Shown here piece by piece: positions 47,951 to 60,609 of a stretch of 64,000 bases of DNA. The DNA is from Corella eumyota (Eukaryota > Chordata > Ascidiacea > Phlebobranchia > Corellidae), in NCBI GenBank assembly GCA_963082875.1, contig OY720100.1, forward strand, positions 10,106,001 through 10,170,000, written 5' to 3'. How positions within the stretch are numbered: the stretch's first letter is position 1; the number at the start of each line of letters is the position of its first letter. A program made the translations under genes and the position numbers. The notes under the pieces were generated by a model that saw only the letters and a list, made by a program, of their open reading frames with translations, had not been told where the DNA came from and made no database searches.

Positions 47951-50345
47951 CTATGGCGATGAAGTCACAGCTAACATAACAGGGGCGAAATGTGAAGTTG
48001 TTGAAGGAATCCCCACATACTGAATAACCGTTGTTGCAGAGGAAGATGGAAACGAAGGAATTTTAGGTGCAATCTTTACTTGAGCCTTAGTCGTAGTTGC
48101 AATGTTTGGTTGCTGCGAGGGAAAGAATGTTGGTGCTACACTTACAGATTTTTTTAAAGCAGTTGATTGACTAACAGCTTGCTCAATATTTTGCTGAATA
48201 GGAGTAAACTTATTAATTTCTTTTTGCCAGTTCGGTATTTTTCTGTTGCTGTTATGACGTCTCATGTGTTTTGTTAGGTGATCACTTCTCATAAAACGCC
48301 TTTCGCAAATGGGACATGCAAATCTTTTCTCACCTGTATGAGTTCGTCTATGACGAGATAACTCATCAGATCGAGCAAAGCACTTGTCACAACCTTCCCA
48401 GTTGCACTTAAACGGTTTTTCGCCGGTATGAGTGCGCAAATGTGCTTTTAAATGACTACTTTTAAAATAGGTTTTTCCACATCGATCATAGGTACACACA
48501 TGCGTTCGCCTTCTGCCCAAGTCCACAGGTTTTTGTGGAAGAGCAGGTGATGTTGCATTAATAGTAACAGGTGCTAGTGTTTGAGCTGGGGCTAGTGAGT
48601 GAAGCTTGGGCTGCAGTTTTCTTTCTTCTGCATGTGTACCATTTAAAGGCATCTGATTTTGGGAGTTCATTAAAAGTAATACAGCACTTCCAGCCTGTTG
48701 AATACTCTGTACATTGCCCATTATAACAATGGGCATGGTTTGAATATTGCTATTGCTTGTAACTGGGCGAAAATGAGAATGGTTGTTATTTAAGAATCTT
48801 ATTTGTTGAACACTGGTAGCTGGTAGCTCCGTTGTTTGTGGAATAGTTGTAACTTTAATATCATTTTGTTGGAGTACAGAAGTTAATGTTTTTTCAGTAA
48901 TTTGGGAATCAACTAACTTTTGGACAAATTTTCTGTTAAAACTTTCAGAGTCTTGACTTAAATCATGTTGATTAGAATCTTTTTCAATAGGTTTAATTAT
49001 TTTTATAACATCCGTTTGTTCTTCATCATTGCTTGTTGGTGAAGCAACAGGCGTTAGATATATTGGTTCACTTATATCCGAAATTGATGAGTTATCATAT
49101 GTAGTTCCCATACTAATTGGAGAATTAGAACGGCTTGATGAAAAATTGGGTATATACCAACTTGGAGGGGATCCTTCCTGACAACCTGAGTCATTGCGAC
49201 ATCGTTTTCCTTCATTGTTACAAATTTCAACACTGTGTGATCCAGTTACCGTTGTTAAAGCCCTTTTGCTAGACATCGTAACCTTTGGTTGGGCATTTGT
49301 GATATGTGTGATTGCATATTGGGTGTCGGGAGTAAGTGTTGGAGGTGGTGTATAAGGAGGAGTAACAATCTAAAATATTAATTATATATAGTTTTTATGT
49401 TATATATGTAGAAACAACAACTAATTTAAGGACTGTTGGATTATTATGTTTTGACTAAATTACCTCATTATTTTCGATTTCAGATTGCACTTTGTTTGTT
49501 TTAGCAGCTTTGTTTTTAATTGTTTCAAGGTAGGTTTGTCTGTGTAATTTCCGATATCTTAACCTAGGAGGTAAAACTGGTTTGCGCTGAGACGACGACC
49601 GGCTGGGAAAACCGCGCATTGATAGAAGTGTGTCAGCAGCCTCACAATCAGTACACCCACCACACGAAGCGCTGTTGTGGCGTGTCCTTTCTTTGGTACA
49701 CTGGTTTACGAAAGAGTCCATGGAGGGAGATTTATGAAAATTGCCCTGTTAAAAAAATAATGTTAAAATATGTGCAAATAGTTTAATAACGTGTCCACGG
49801 AAACCATACGTTAATAGGCGACCGATCCCATTCGCTGTGAGCCTATCAACGCCGCCTAAATAGGGGCGTTTCTCAAATAACACAAAGCACGACAATACCA
49901 CGCAGAGCAAGCGAATAGAATCACGTGCTGTTCACGCGTTCGGCGCATGTTTTCATAACCACAGTACGCCTACAGCTGAATCAAAATAATAAAGAACAAA
50001 AATGCCCACGATAGTTCTTTAGGATTCAAATACGCAAATAAAATTAAAAAGTAAAAACTATTTTAAAATGACCGTAATAACAACAACCAACAAATTACTT
50101 TAATTAAATTGTAATTGCTAGAAAAAAAATAACAGCTTTGACGTAACAGCAAATTGATAAATAAAAAAATGTACCAACCCAATTTAATTTACTAAAACAC
50201 GAAATTTAAGTATTGCTAGTAATACCTAATTAATAGGTTTGTTTTTCTTCTACCACTATGTTTAAAATGCGAAATAAAAAAAGCTTACCTCATATTCGTC
50301 ACTCGAATTTACTGGAGAATCTGGCAGAGACCGCATATTTTTCAT
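47951..50345 (-). CDS. KLF10/11: Krueppel-like factor, KLF10/11 (TIEG) type
   Basis: GC-box-binding transcription factor. Minus-strand exons 50289-50345 (ATG), 49464-49745 and 47951-49369 encode 585 residues. Three C2H2 fingers near the C-terminus (about 403-485; genomic 48253-48502) match the family: [51 protein letters not shown]. After finger 3 comes KIPNWQKEI, the KLF10/11-specific tail. Upstream, [12 protein letters not shown] resembles the Sin3-interaction helix of KLF10/11 (EAVEALMSM), and VTPPYTPPP matches the TPPYSP segment. Together these favour KLF10/11 over KLF9/13/16, and a repressor role through Sin3. The 43-aa segment between finger 3 and the stop-proximal Thr/Ser region is lineage-specific. 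Introns 1 and 2 fall in phase 0. Confidence 0.9.
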
Positions 50346-53300
50346 ATATTTGTTGATAATCCACAAAAACTTTAGAAGTTTCTTATTTTACTTAAATCTA
50401 GAAATAACACTCAAATTATAAAAGGCACGAATATAACTGCTACCTCGAAAAATGATGATTTGATATGATCAACAGGCTCGAAGCACACAAGTACCACGCA
50501 CAATAACAACGCTACTACATGGGCGGATTGCTGCAGAGAACCAATCACAACTCAAGCATTGTTATACGTCATAGTATAACAGGGATGATCACGCCGGCAA
50601 TGCGTGATTTCAAACAGAAAGCTCGTGCTAACCAGCATGCTTTCTTTGTGCCCTGCTTTTTAGACATTTTTCTACTAAAGTTATGTAACTATTGATTCTA
50701 AACTACAGCCCGTAGCCTGACATACAGAATCTTCATACTTAATTTTTAATTTAAGTATTAATTTTATTGAGGCAAAATATTTTTTTTTAACTTTCTTTAA
50801 CTCTGGCTAGTATTTTAACCCAACTTAAAATTATGTCAATTTTTAAACACAAAGCTTGTTAAGTATGATCGCTAGCTAAGGACGACTAAAAAGAAATACG
50901 CTGTATGATAAAATTAGGTGACTCTTTGTAAATACAATAAATTTTAAAAATTCATTTTAATTGATCATCATTGGCTTAAAAATACACGCCTGTGATACCC
51001 CCTAAAAAACGCCTCTCTTGGTCCATTGTTCTAATAAATATTATTTTGGAAAATGGACTTTCAAGTATCATCCTCCCTTTTCTGACAACCATTAAAACAA
51101 CTTTATTTGAAATTTAAGCTCTTAGTGGACAAAGTGCGATAGGCATTTTGACATAACATATATGTTTGAAGAATCATAATATGTATATATTTATTAAAAT
51201 TAAATAAAGGACCATTAATTTAGCAAACGCAAGTTAGTTTTGGTTTTACAAGTACCAAACGATTTTGCGTTGATACTTTTTTAACTAATCTCACAGTACC
51301 AGTGACGTACCAAGATTTTAATTCAATTAAAACACCTATAATCGTGGGTTAAACTAATATTCTACATTTTTATGTTTTGTGTTAAACTAAGATGTTTTTT
51401 TATATTTAGAGCTAAGATAAAAACGATTAATTCCCAACATTTTGTGTTACGTAAGACCACGCCTCCAATCACGTGTTATATCACACGTGATTTACATTCA
51501 AAGAGCACGCAGCTATCACGCATCAAGCACGATGGTTACAATTTTCACGTTATGACTTCACACAGTAGCTTAAAAAAATTTCGTAAATATTTCGCCATAA
51601 TAATAGCTTGTGAATTGACCCGCCTTATGGAATGCATTTTAATTGTCGTAATATGGTCGCAACTTGCAACAAATATATTCCAGTGATAATTTACGCAGTG
51701 ATTTGTAATATTATATTTGCTTAGTATATAAATATTAATGCAGACTCTATTTTAAAAAAAAGGATCAACTGTGAACAATTTGATAAGGACTAAAAAGGTG
51801 TCCTCCCCTTAAAAAGGAGTTATTTTTATTTATAAACACGCAAAAAATGAAAACATGCATAGAGTCTACAGAACTGCGCAAAATATTAATACAAAAAACA
51901 AAAATCCAATACAAGAACTTTAGACAAGATAATATAGCAAACAAGACTTTAATATTTTATTTAAATAACTGTGTTATTAATGCTATGTTTTAACATAACA
52001 TATATATTCTTGATATATTATTTAACATTGCCACATATTTTTTTTATTTTGATAAACTTACAGATTTCTTTTTGCAGCAACGACAAAGTTGGTATTAACT
52101 CTGCGTATTAAACTTTTGCATAACAAAGTAGGTAATTGACAATAAATAACTTAACAATTAAAAATTTTTATTTACTTTATAAAGTTATTTTTATAATTTA
52201 AAATAATCAGTAAACATAAAGTTTCTTACACCCAACTCAAAGCGTTTTCCAAATATTTCTTAATTATAGGAAAGGGGCAAAACATCATATAAAATTCGTT
52301 TCTTTTTGACGATGACAAAATTGGCAAGGGCAGAATTTTATGTCGAGTTAAAATAAGGTCATATTTGCCACAATTGCTTAAATTTAAAAATTAAATAAAG
52401 GTCCCACAATCTGGTTTTAATTAATAATTCTAGAATTTATTTATTGTTACTAGCCGAAAATCCGTCTTGTTGTTATCTACTACAATTTTTTTCCATTTAA
52501 AGTGTTGGTGTATTACGACTTTTTAAAATTTTTATAATTGTATATTGTGAACCACATGTTTTATTTGCATTGTGTTCAGGTTTACTTAACTCATTACGTT
52601 ACACAATCCTTATTTCAAATTGTTTGGTTACATTTTAGTAAACAAAATTTTTTAATATTGTTTTTATACTCGCATCTGACATATGGCAAAAAGTCTCGAA
52701 AAAAACAATAAATAATATGTCACTAGTCACATAGCGACAACTTGCGGGAGTATAATTGAAATGTTTTAAACACGCTGATATTTTTAGTTACGATAAACAG
52801 TTTATCAAAAAAAAAAATTCCAAGAAATTTAAAAACTTTTTTAAAAATTAAATTATAGTCAAAGGAAATAGTGACGTGCTTTGCTTGTTAAAAGGTAAAC
52901 TTAAAAGCTTGTGTGTTTTGCAATTTTTCTTTCTAAACTATCAGCCATTTTTTGTGCCATGTTGTTAAATGGATTATAATACCGCGGAGTTTACTTGTTA
53001 ATAATATTGCCATTTTCTAACTAGCACGAAAATACCAATATTTTTAAAACAATTAAGCTGTTTTCGTGATATCGTAGTTTAAAGTTTTGCATATACATCG
53101 CTCGCAAGTCAACTGTCATCATCGTGTGTTAATATATTGGTAGATACAAACATATTTTTAACTTTCATGTGAGAGCAGTAGTTTGTTATATTTAAGACTT
53201 GTTTTAGGAAGTATTAATTTTTTATGAAGTTTATAAACAAATTTAGCAAATGGCGCATGACCCCGTATAATTTAATAATAATATTTTTCGCAGTTAACGT

Positions 53301-53887
53301 TAAGCTTGTAATTCAAGTTTAGTTCTTTGTCAATCCCTAATCCACCTTAGATTGACGTTAGAACTCGTTTTTATATATTTTAAAAACATATTGCAACACA
53401 TACATTTAAATAATTATGTTCTTAAAAATTAAAGAAGTTCTACATAAAAAGATATACAAGATAATGCATCAATGTAACCGAGAATGTATGTTTTATTAAT
53501 TCGGTAAATAAAAGGGTAAACTAATGTTACTTTGGGATAAAGTTGACAAGAAGTATACACCAATAACCATTTCCTTTCCCACGGTTATAATAAAGAACAG
53601 AAGGCAGTTGTGTGGAACAACAATAATAAAGTGGCAAGTAACAAAGAAATTAAGTAAAACAGGTATGTAATTTTTACGTTGATCGCAAATCTGTTCTAAA
53701 TAATACAAAAGGGGTATTTTTCTATGCAATTATACCCGACTTTATATTAAAAAAACAATGCAATATATTTTATTATTTTTATAAACCTGGAACCTAAAAA
53801 TTGGCCTTTTTATTTATTGCTATTTAGCACAAAGTTAACATAGTAAGTTTAAAAAAACAAAATACAGAAAAATCGTTATTGTTTAGT
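50346..53887. other. Long intergenic region upstream of KLF and 3' of the homeobox gene
   Basis: No supported gene over 3.5 kb. Near the KLF start (50400-50650) the base composition rises in GC with scattered CG dinucleotides, probably the promoter. A near-palindrome ATCACGTG...CACGTGAT with two E-boxes lies at about 51468-51491. The open frame 51372-51686 shows no motif or splice context. Confidence 0.5.
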
Positions 53888-56819
53888 TTACGACTGAAGA
53901 TGTTTGATATTTATATTTTCATTTGTTTGATTAGCAACCGACCAAGTGCTGGTAATGTTATCGTTGCAATTTAATGTGGTCCTGTTTTCCATTGAAACGG
54001 CAGAAGTGTAACTTGGCAAAATATTGCCTCCGGTTTTACAGTAAGTATTTTGTTCCTGGTGGTTGGCAAATACAGTTAGCTGTTGTAACCTGGGCTCTGG
54101 GTAATAACCAAATATAGACGACGACACCTCCATTGCGCTCTCATCCATTTGCGTTTGCTTAAATCGACCTTTTAGAGTCTGTAGATTTTGAGTTTTTGGG
54201 CTTGGTTGGTAATTAAATTCTCCAGTGCGTTCTGTCGCATATTGTTTAGGATTGTAACCAGTAGGAAGGTTATTAAAGTGTCCAAATAAATTATTTTGTA
54301 GATTAGATGCGACTGAATTGACTTGATCAAAACCTGGTTTTCTTGACACTTCTAAATCTTGACTTCGTTGACAAAAATCGTTGACGTTTTTAACATTGTC
54401 AAATAAGTTTTTAAACGGACAAACGAATCGTCTAATTGGCGGTGGGGAAGATAGAAATTCGCTTGATAAGCAAATGTAATTTTCTCTTGCTAATGACCCT
54501 TTTAAATTCGAACCCGTGGCTAAATTAATTCCATTGTGTGTTGTCTCATTATGATATGTTAAATCATGTTGCATGTCATTCTGAGAATCGTAAAATAATG
54601 ACTGCATGAATATTGCTTCCGAATCGATACTACACTTCGCTTGAAAGTCAAACGGAAGTTTAATGTTTGAAGACGTTTGATTGTTCGCGTTTAACGTATT
54701 ATTAAAAGAATGTAGGGCAGGGTTGGTTTTCTTAATGTATGGTGGGTTAGCTTTAAGTGAATGCGTGCTAGTTATTACAGGAAAACGATCAGGTATTAAA
54801 TCTGATTGATTAACCTGAGGAATAGCAGTCGCCACTCGATAGGAGCCATTTTCTCCGCTTTGTTTTTCACAATGATTAAATTGTTTCTTGTTATCGTTTG
54901 TTTTAAAAAGCTTGTTTTTAGTAAATATATTATCATTAGGTTGTTGTTGTTGTTGTTGTTGGGGATACTGTTTAAAGTTTGTATCATATACCGGTGTCTC
55001 GGGAACATCAAGAGACAAGCACGAAAGAGATATAGATGACGATGGCGGTATGTCGCTAAAGTTACTTCTACTCCAATTCCATTGATATGAAGAAGAAGAT
55101 ATATTTTCCACCAAGGGTTTGTTGTTGTTGTTGTTATTGCAACTGCGATGGGGTTTATTTCTGCGGTGTAATATCGAAGCAGTATTCTGATCGGGCATAC
55201 TCTTTACAGAAGACTTCCAGTTCGAATAATTCAAACGCTGCTTTTTTTCGCGCGCTCTTCGATTTTGAAACCAAATCTATCAAAATGTTACAATATTATA
55301 CTGTGGCTGTAACGTTGCAAAACAAATAAATGCGCTAGTATATTTGTTATATGCCCTGTTTCAATAATAGGATAAATCATGTTTAGGAAATAATATTACC
55401 GCTTTTACGAACTCGATTGTCAGTTGATAAAAGAGATTTTAAAAAAATTAAGAATTCTCTGTAAATATTTGTAAAATATTTAGTGCAAATTTAAATAGTC
55501 ACCTTTATTTTGCCTTCTGGAACGTTTATATTGCGAGCAAGATTTTGTCGTGCTTGTGGAGTCGGGTATGGGTTAACAGCAAATGTATTTTCTAATTCTG
55601 CTACCTGCATGATAATGTATATAATTTTGTATAACATAAAGCAATTACCCAAATTTCTTAATACTTTAGCATTTTAAATCAATAAGTTATAAAATATTTT
55701 AAGATAAAACGCCCATTATTTTTATTTTTTCTTGTATTGATTTGTTGAATTCTTTCAAATTTATTCGGATCATCGCTTTTATTGCCCTTCAAAAAAATCT
55801 TAGACCCGTAAACAATAAGAGATTTGTAAAGGACCATGAAAGAAATGAGACATGAAGCCGTAAAAAAGTAATAAGAACAATAAGTATATCCATTATCGGG
55901 ATCATAAAAAATAATGATTTACAAAATGATTGTCGAATCAATGGAGCATTAGTGTAAAAATATAAATACTTATATACTCCAATCATTAAATTAAAAACTA
56001 ACTTGGTCATCAGAATATGTTGTTCTTCCCCTGTTTCCATTTCTTGAGGTTGTCACGCTATCAAAATGTTTGATTGTAACGGCCAATTCAGGCCACCTTT
56101 CTAAAGTCATATTATTAAATAAGTTATAATCAGCCTAAGCAATTAATAAACTTCAGATTAGTTAATAAACGCATACCCAACGACTTGAAAATATATTTAA
56201 AAAAAAAAAAAAAATTTACCTGCAGTATACCCTCGATAAAATTCAAAACCAGAATAGGAAGAATTAGTTAAAGCTGAGGTTCTCTGCGCAAAGGATGGTG
56301 TCTGTAGGGGAATTCTATAATTTGTACAAAAATCGATCAATATTATTAAAAAATTAAATTATTCGTTCATCGAAAAAGATAAAAATGATTTAACATTTTT
56401 GTAGTAATTTTTACACTTAAATAAACACAAACGGTTATTTTTAAACCTGTATTTATTTGAAGCACATGATCCAATAGTTGCTGGCATATAATTGCTTGAA
56501 AATGTATTCTCCACATCCCGCTCCCCTGACAAAATATTTTTGTTGGACCCATCTAAATATAAACAATATTTGTAGCTGCAAGAATTCTGAAAAACGTCTT
56601 CCCAACATTCACTTTATAAACACTAAACATACCAATTATAAATATTTATTTACGTATAAAATTGACCTTTCGAGTTATATGATGAAAAAAATTACCAATA
56701 ATCGGTATTAAGTCTTTTTTGTCTTCTAACTTGCGAACTTTCGATTCAAAGGTGACGGCTCGTAACTGCTTGTCGTGTTTAGGCATAACTTGCATGATAA
56801 AACTCGTATATTCATTCAT
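53888..56819 (-). CDS. Divergent homeobox transcription factor, PRD-like
   Basis: Minus-strand exons: 56696-56819 (ATG), 56447-56552, 56220-56314, 56003-56100, 55503-55604, 53888-55276; 637 residues, all junctions in phase. A complete 60-residue homeodomain without insertion lies at about 130-189: RGRTTYSDDQ, then VAELENTFAVNPYP, LARNINVP, KIKIWFQNRRAREKKQRLN. Key positions are Ile47, Gln50, Asn51 and Arg53. Introns split it after residues 12 and 46. The NPYP turn and IWFQNRRAR recall PRD-class divergent members such as Dux-like proteins, but no paired domain, octapeptide or OAR motif was found, so no orthologue is claimed. The long C-terminal exon is Asn/Ser-rich with a seven-Gln run. More 5' exons are possible. 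Confidence 0.85.
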
Positions 56820-58128
56820 GTATTTTCTAAATAGTAATATTAAAACTCAAACCTGCCATAAACTTTACATTTGGCAATAAAATACTAATTTCTTGTGACC
56901 AATTATATTTATACCGTTAGGATTCAACATACATTCAATGTGGTATACGTTTTCGCCGAAATTTGTTAATTAAAAAATAAATACGATGCGTACAATCAAA
57001 ACGTTTACACATTTAATTTGAACAGTTAATCGTCTCATCCCCCTATCGCTTTTAACTAAATCAGCCTTTAAATTTTATGGACGCGCAAGCGCGCAAGATC
57101 ACACAAACAGTAAAACATTTGGACCGACGTTTTAAGTTAAAGGCAAGGTTGTGCAAGAAAGTTCATTTCAGCATTTGATATCTGGGTTTTATTTCAAGTT
57201 AGAATTTTTTATTTAAAGAATTTAAATTTTCATGAAAATATCTACACAACTTCAATTAAAAGAGACAACCAACAAGAAAACTGCTTGTTAAAAATAAGTT
57301 GGATGTTTTAACAAAATCTTTAAATAAAAGAAGTTAATCGGTAACTTAGGATCAAGACGCAGCAATGAGATTTGTTTGTTAAATATATCTTAAATCATTT
57401 CTCGTCTTTGAATATTTCTCCGATTATAAAATTTAGTAATCGTTATTACTATACAAAAAAGTTAAATACGGTATTGTAACTTTAGCAGTGGTATAAATAT
57501 TTATTACTTGATCGATTAGTGACAAGCTTATTGCTTTTGGCCCAATTAGCCTTTCGAAATGCAACGTAAGTTTATTGTTCTTTTAGATAAAGATTGGCAT
57601 TGTAATTGCATAAATTAAATAAACACCGATAAAATTAATTTAAAGTATTTAAGTTCATTGTCTTAACGTGTATTTTATTACAAGTGGTTATAGGCATAGA
57701 AAAATCATTAAGATTATTATTTCTTAAAAGTTTGCAACGTTCTGACCTACATAATGTTAACAAATTTGTCAAAATTTATCAAAGGTATATTTCAAGATAT
57801 CGCCTTTGAAGTTTCAAATAATTTAAGACCGACAGTTTAGTTTGCAGCTGGATATTGTTATACAGCTTTTAATACCGGCAGCGTGGTGTAGGGGTCAAAA
57901 CACTTTGCACAAATCCTGCAAGGGCCATTGTGACGTGTCTGCGTGCCCATAACTACAATTTAAATGGTTTATTAACTGCAAAAAAAGTTCTTGATTTTTG
58001 TTATTGAAGTAAAAGCAATGTTATGACAATGTTTAATTTTAAGTTATTTATCGTTTATCTTAAATTGTTCATAAATTTAAAGGGGAACTCAATTGAATAA
58101 TACGGATAGCTAATATATTTATTTAAAA
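56820..58128. other. Intergenic DNA between homeobox gene and Helitron
   Basis: Promoter side of the homeobox gene. TATAAATA near 57492, ATG at 57558 and gtaagt at 57565 resemble a minimal first exon on the plus strand, but no second exon could be followed. A SINE head lies at 57878. Confidence 0.4.
57878..57945 (+). mobile_element. SINE head fragment
   Basis: ACCGGCAGCGTGGTGTAGGG followed by GTCAAAACACTTTGCAC matches the tRNA-like head of the local SINE family. The body is not recognisable. Confidence 0.6.
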
Positions 58129-58589
58129 CTAGTGGACCCGCCACACTTCGTGTGGCACTTATGTTGTACAGTTATCTATTAAGACCAGTCCAATTTTACC
58201 ACGGCCTATATAAAATATTCTTTTTGGAAAATTGCTCTTATTAGTCCCCCTTATATACTAATAATTTTTTTATTCTAAAATTTGATTAAAAATAAATTTG
58301 CCCCTATTTAAATTTAACGCACACGTCGTCACTAGTCGAACGTGGCCTGCTTTCAACTGGTAAAAGTCTGCTTTAAATAATTTTAAATGTTTAAAAAATG
58401 CGTTTTTTGCTATCTTTATTTAATGAACTATTTAAACCCGAAAGTACTAAAAAAGATTTTGTTTTAAAAAAGCACGATTAAAACCGATTACAATTTAAAT
58501 GAGATACAGTTAAAACGAAACAAAAGGAGCAATTCTTTATAAAAAATAATTTAAATAAACACCGCTTATCATAAATAAAAGGATTTTAA

Positions 58590-58954
58590 TCAGACATCCG
58601 AAATTTCTGGGGTTAGATCCCCTAAAAGTTCTTCCGACATTGAATTTGCTAATTCTTGAGAAAGTACCAGCAAGTTTTCATCTTTGTCTTTAATATCTAT
58701 TTTCATTTTCTTTTTATTTTTATTTAAATTGTTTAATTCTTTATTTAGTTTAGTGATCATGACTTGATTTTGATTATGCTGAGATGCTATAAATCTTTTA
58801 ATTGTTCCAAATCTTCCATAACGGTTTGCAAAATTTCGTTTAAAATTTGTACGCCTGTTTCTTTTTTATTTGTTAAAAACGCAACCATGGCTCTGTTTAT
58901 ATCCAGTTCTAACTTATTCTTTGTTTGATTAATTCTCTGAAGCATTTCTTCCAT
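58590..58954 (-). pseudogene. Small coiled-coil ORF inside the Helitron
   Basis: ATG at 58954 opens MEEMLQRINQTKNKLELDIN and runs to a stop at 58787. The adjacent frame continues from about 58800 to a stop at 58590, ending NSMSEELLGDLTPEISDV. Read with one frameshift it is about 120 residues: charged, Lys/Asn/Glu-rich, likely coiled coil with an acidic tail. Its place between helicase and 3' hairpin suggests an accessory Helitron gene. No homologue is recalled. Confidence 0.5.
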
Positions 58955-59148
58955 ATTCAACAATATTTTGAATGTAAATTGTTTGTAAATTGATTACTTT
59001 ATTATTTGCAAAAAAATAAATAAAAAATAATTAGGCACTATTTACAATAGTTCGTGTCAAATCAAACATCCCAATTAAAAAGTATTTTACATATTGAAGG
59101 TTTATTTATTTAAATATTTTCAGCAAAATTGTTTAAAAATTCATTAAT

Positions 59149-60609
59149 TTACAAAATTTCTCGATACACCATGTTTCGTGTTGCTGTTGGGGGAAACCCA
59201 GATTTGCTTTTAATAGAAAATTTAATTTTATTTGGGTTGCCTACCCTTGAGGCAGCAACATATAACTGCCCATGCGTAAAAACTCGTTCCTCCAACCAGA
59301 TACCAACTTTTTTTAATGTTTGGCCCTGACTTTTGTTAATAGTCATTGCAAAAGCAACCCTTATTGGGAATTGACGACGTTTCCATTGGAAAGGAAAATC
59401 GTGATCTGATGGTTGCAGTGTTACTCTAGGTATAAAAATCTCTCTACCAGCATTTTCCCCTGAAGCAATTTTGGCTATTAGTAAATAAGTTTTTTGAACT
59501 CCCTGTACAATTTGTTTTGTTCCATTACATAAACCGTCTTTGGGATTAAGATTTCGTAACAAAATAACTGACATACCTATTTTTAAATGTAGTTGGTGTG
59601 GTGGTAGTCCATTTATATTTAAAGAATTAGGATATTCTGTTGGAAATCTTGTACAATCATTTACTTCTTCTGTACTGTCTGCACTTGTACAAACAAACAT
59701 AATGCCAGGAAATAGATTTGACACGACGGAGTTTATTTCATCAACTACAATGTTTTTGGGAGCTAAAATTGATCTTTCTGTCATCCAATTAAGATCATGG
59801 CAATGTTCTAAAAAATTTGGGTAAATTCATTTGACCTGTTGAAGCATCGATTTTTTTATTGTTGTTTTCGTACTATCATCAATTAAAAAGCAAAGTTCAG
59901 GGGGTAATTCTATATAATCTGTGCATTTGAAGTAATTTATATTTCCATTACCTAGTCTTAACAGCCAGTCGTCAAATTTAAGTAAAGCAGTGCTACTACT
60001 ATTAAGTAACACTCTCATGTTTTTTGATAAATGGTGTACGCTGATACTTGGCCATAATTTTGATTTTTTAAATGAGGCGTTAATAATTTGTGTATGTGAT
60101 CCATGTTTAACTACAGAAAGAATTTGTCTAAAGTCTCCAGCTAATATTACAATTTTCCCACCAAATAGCAAATTATTATCCATTATATCTTGCAACGTGC
60201 GATCAAGTGCCTCTAGCAAACTTTTATTTGCCATTGGTGCCTCATCCCATATTATAACCTTTGCCATGTTTATCAGTTTAGCTGTTGAACTTTGTTTTGA
60301 GATGCAAAATGTTAAATTTTGATTACAATGTAGAGGAGCTTTAAATCTGGAATGAAATGTCCGGCCACCAATAAGCAACGTAGCAGCGATGCCGCTAGAA
60401 GCGACAGCTAATGCTATAACTTTGTCTTCTCTGTTAGAGGTGCGAACTGTTGCCAACAAAGTATTAAGCATATATGTTTTTCCTGTACCTCCCCTAGCGT
60501 CAACAAAAGTAGCAAGAGGCTCGTTTTTCTTTAGCGACTGTGATACTTTGCTAACAATTTCGCTTTGTTCTTGAGTAAGAGATTGAGCTATTTGAACAAT
60601 TATTCGCAA
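59149..60609 (-). pseudogene. Helitron PIF1-like helicase
   Basis: SF1 DNA helicase part of the Helitron transposase. It shows Walker A GGTGKTYML, motif Ia-like AVASSGIAATLL, Walker B VIIWDEAPM, GDFRQILSVV, and later FAMTINKSQGQTLKKVGIWL and LYVAASRV, the last motifs of PIF1. The reading frame is the same on both sides of a single stop at 59827-59829. This stretch is otherwise intact, so it is less decayed than the region upstream. Confidence 0.85.

Noticed and set aside
51372-51686. 104-codon open frame downstream of the KLF promoter
   Set aside because: No domain, no neighbouring exon, and its end overlaps a short phrase repeated at 21.9 kb.
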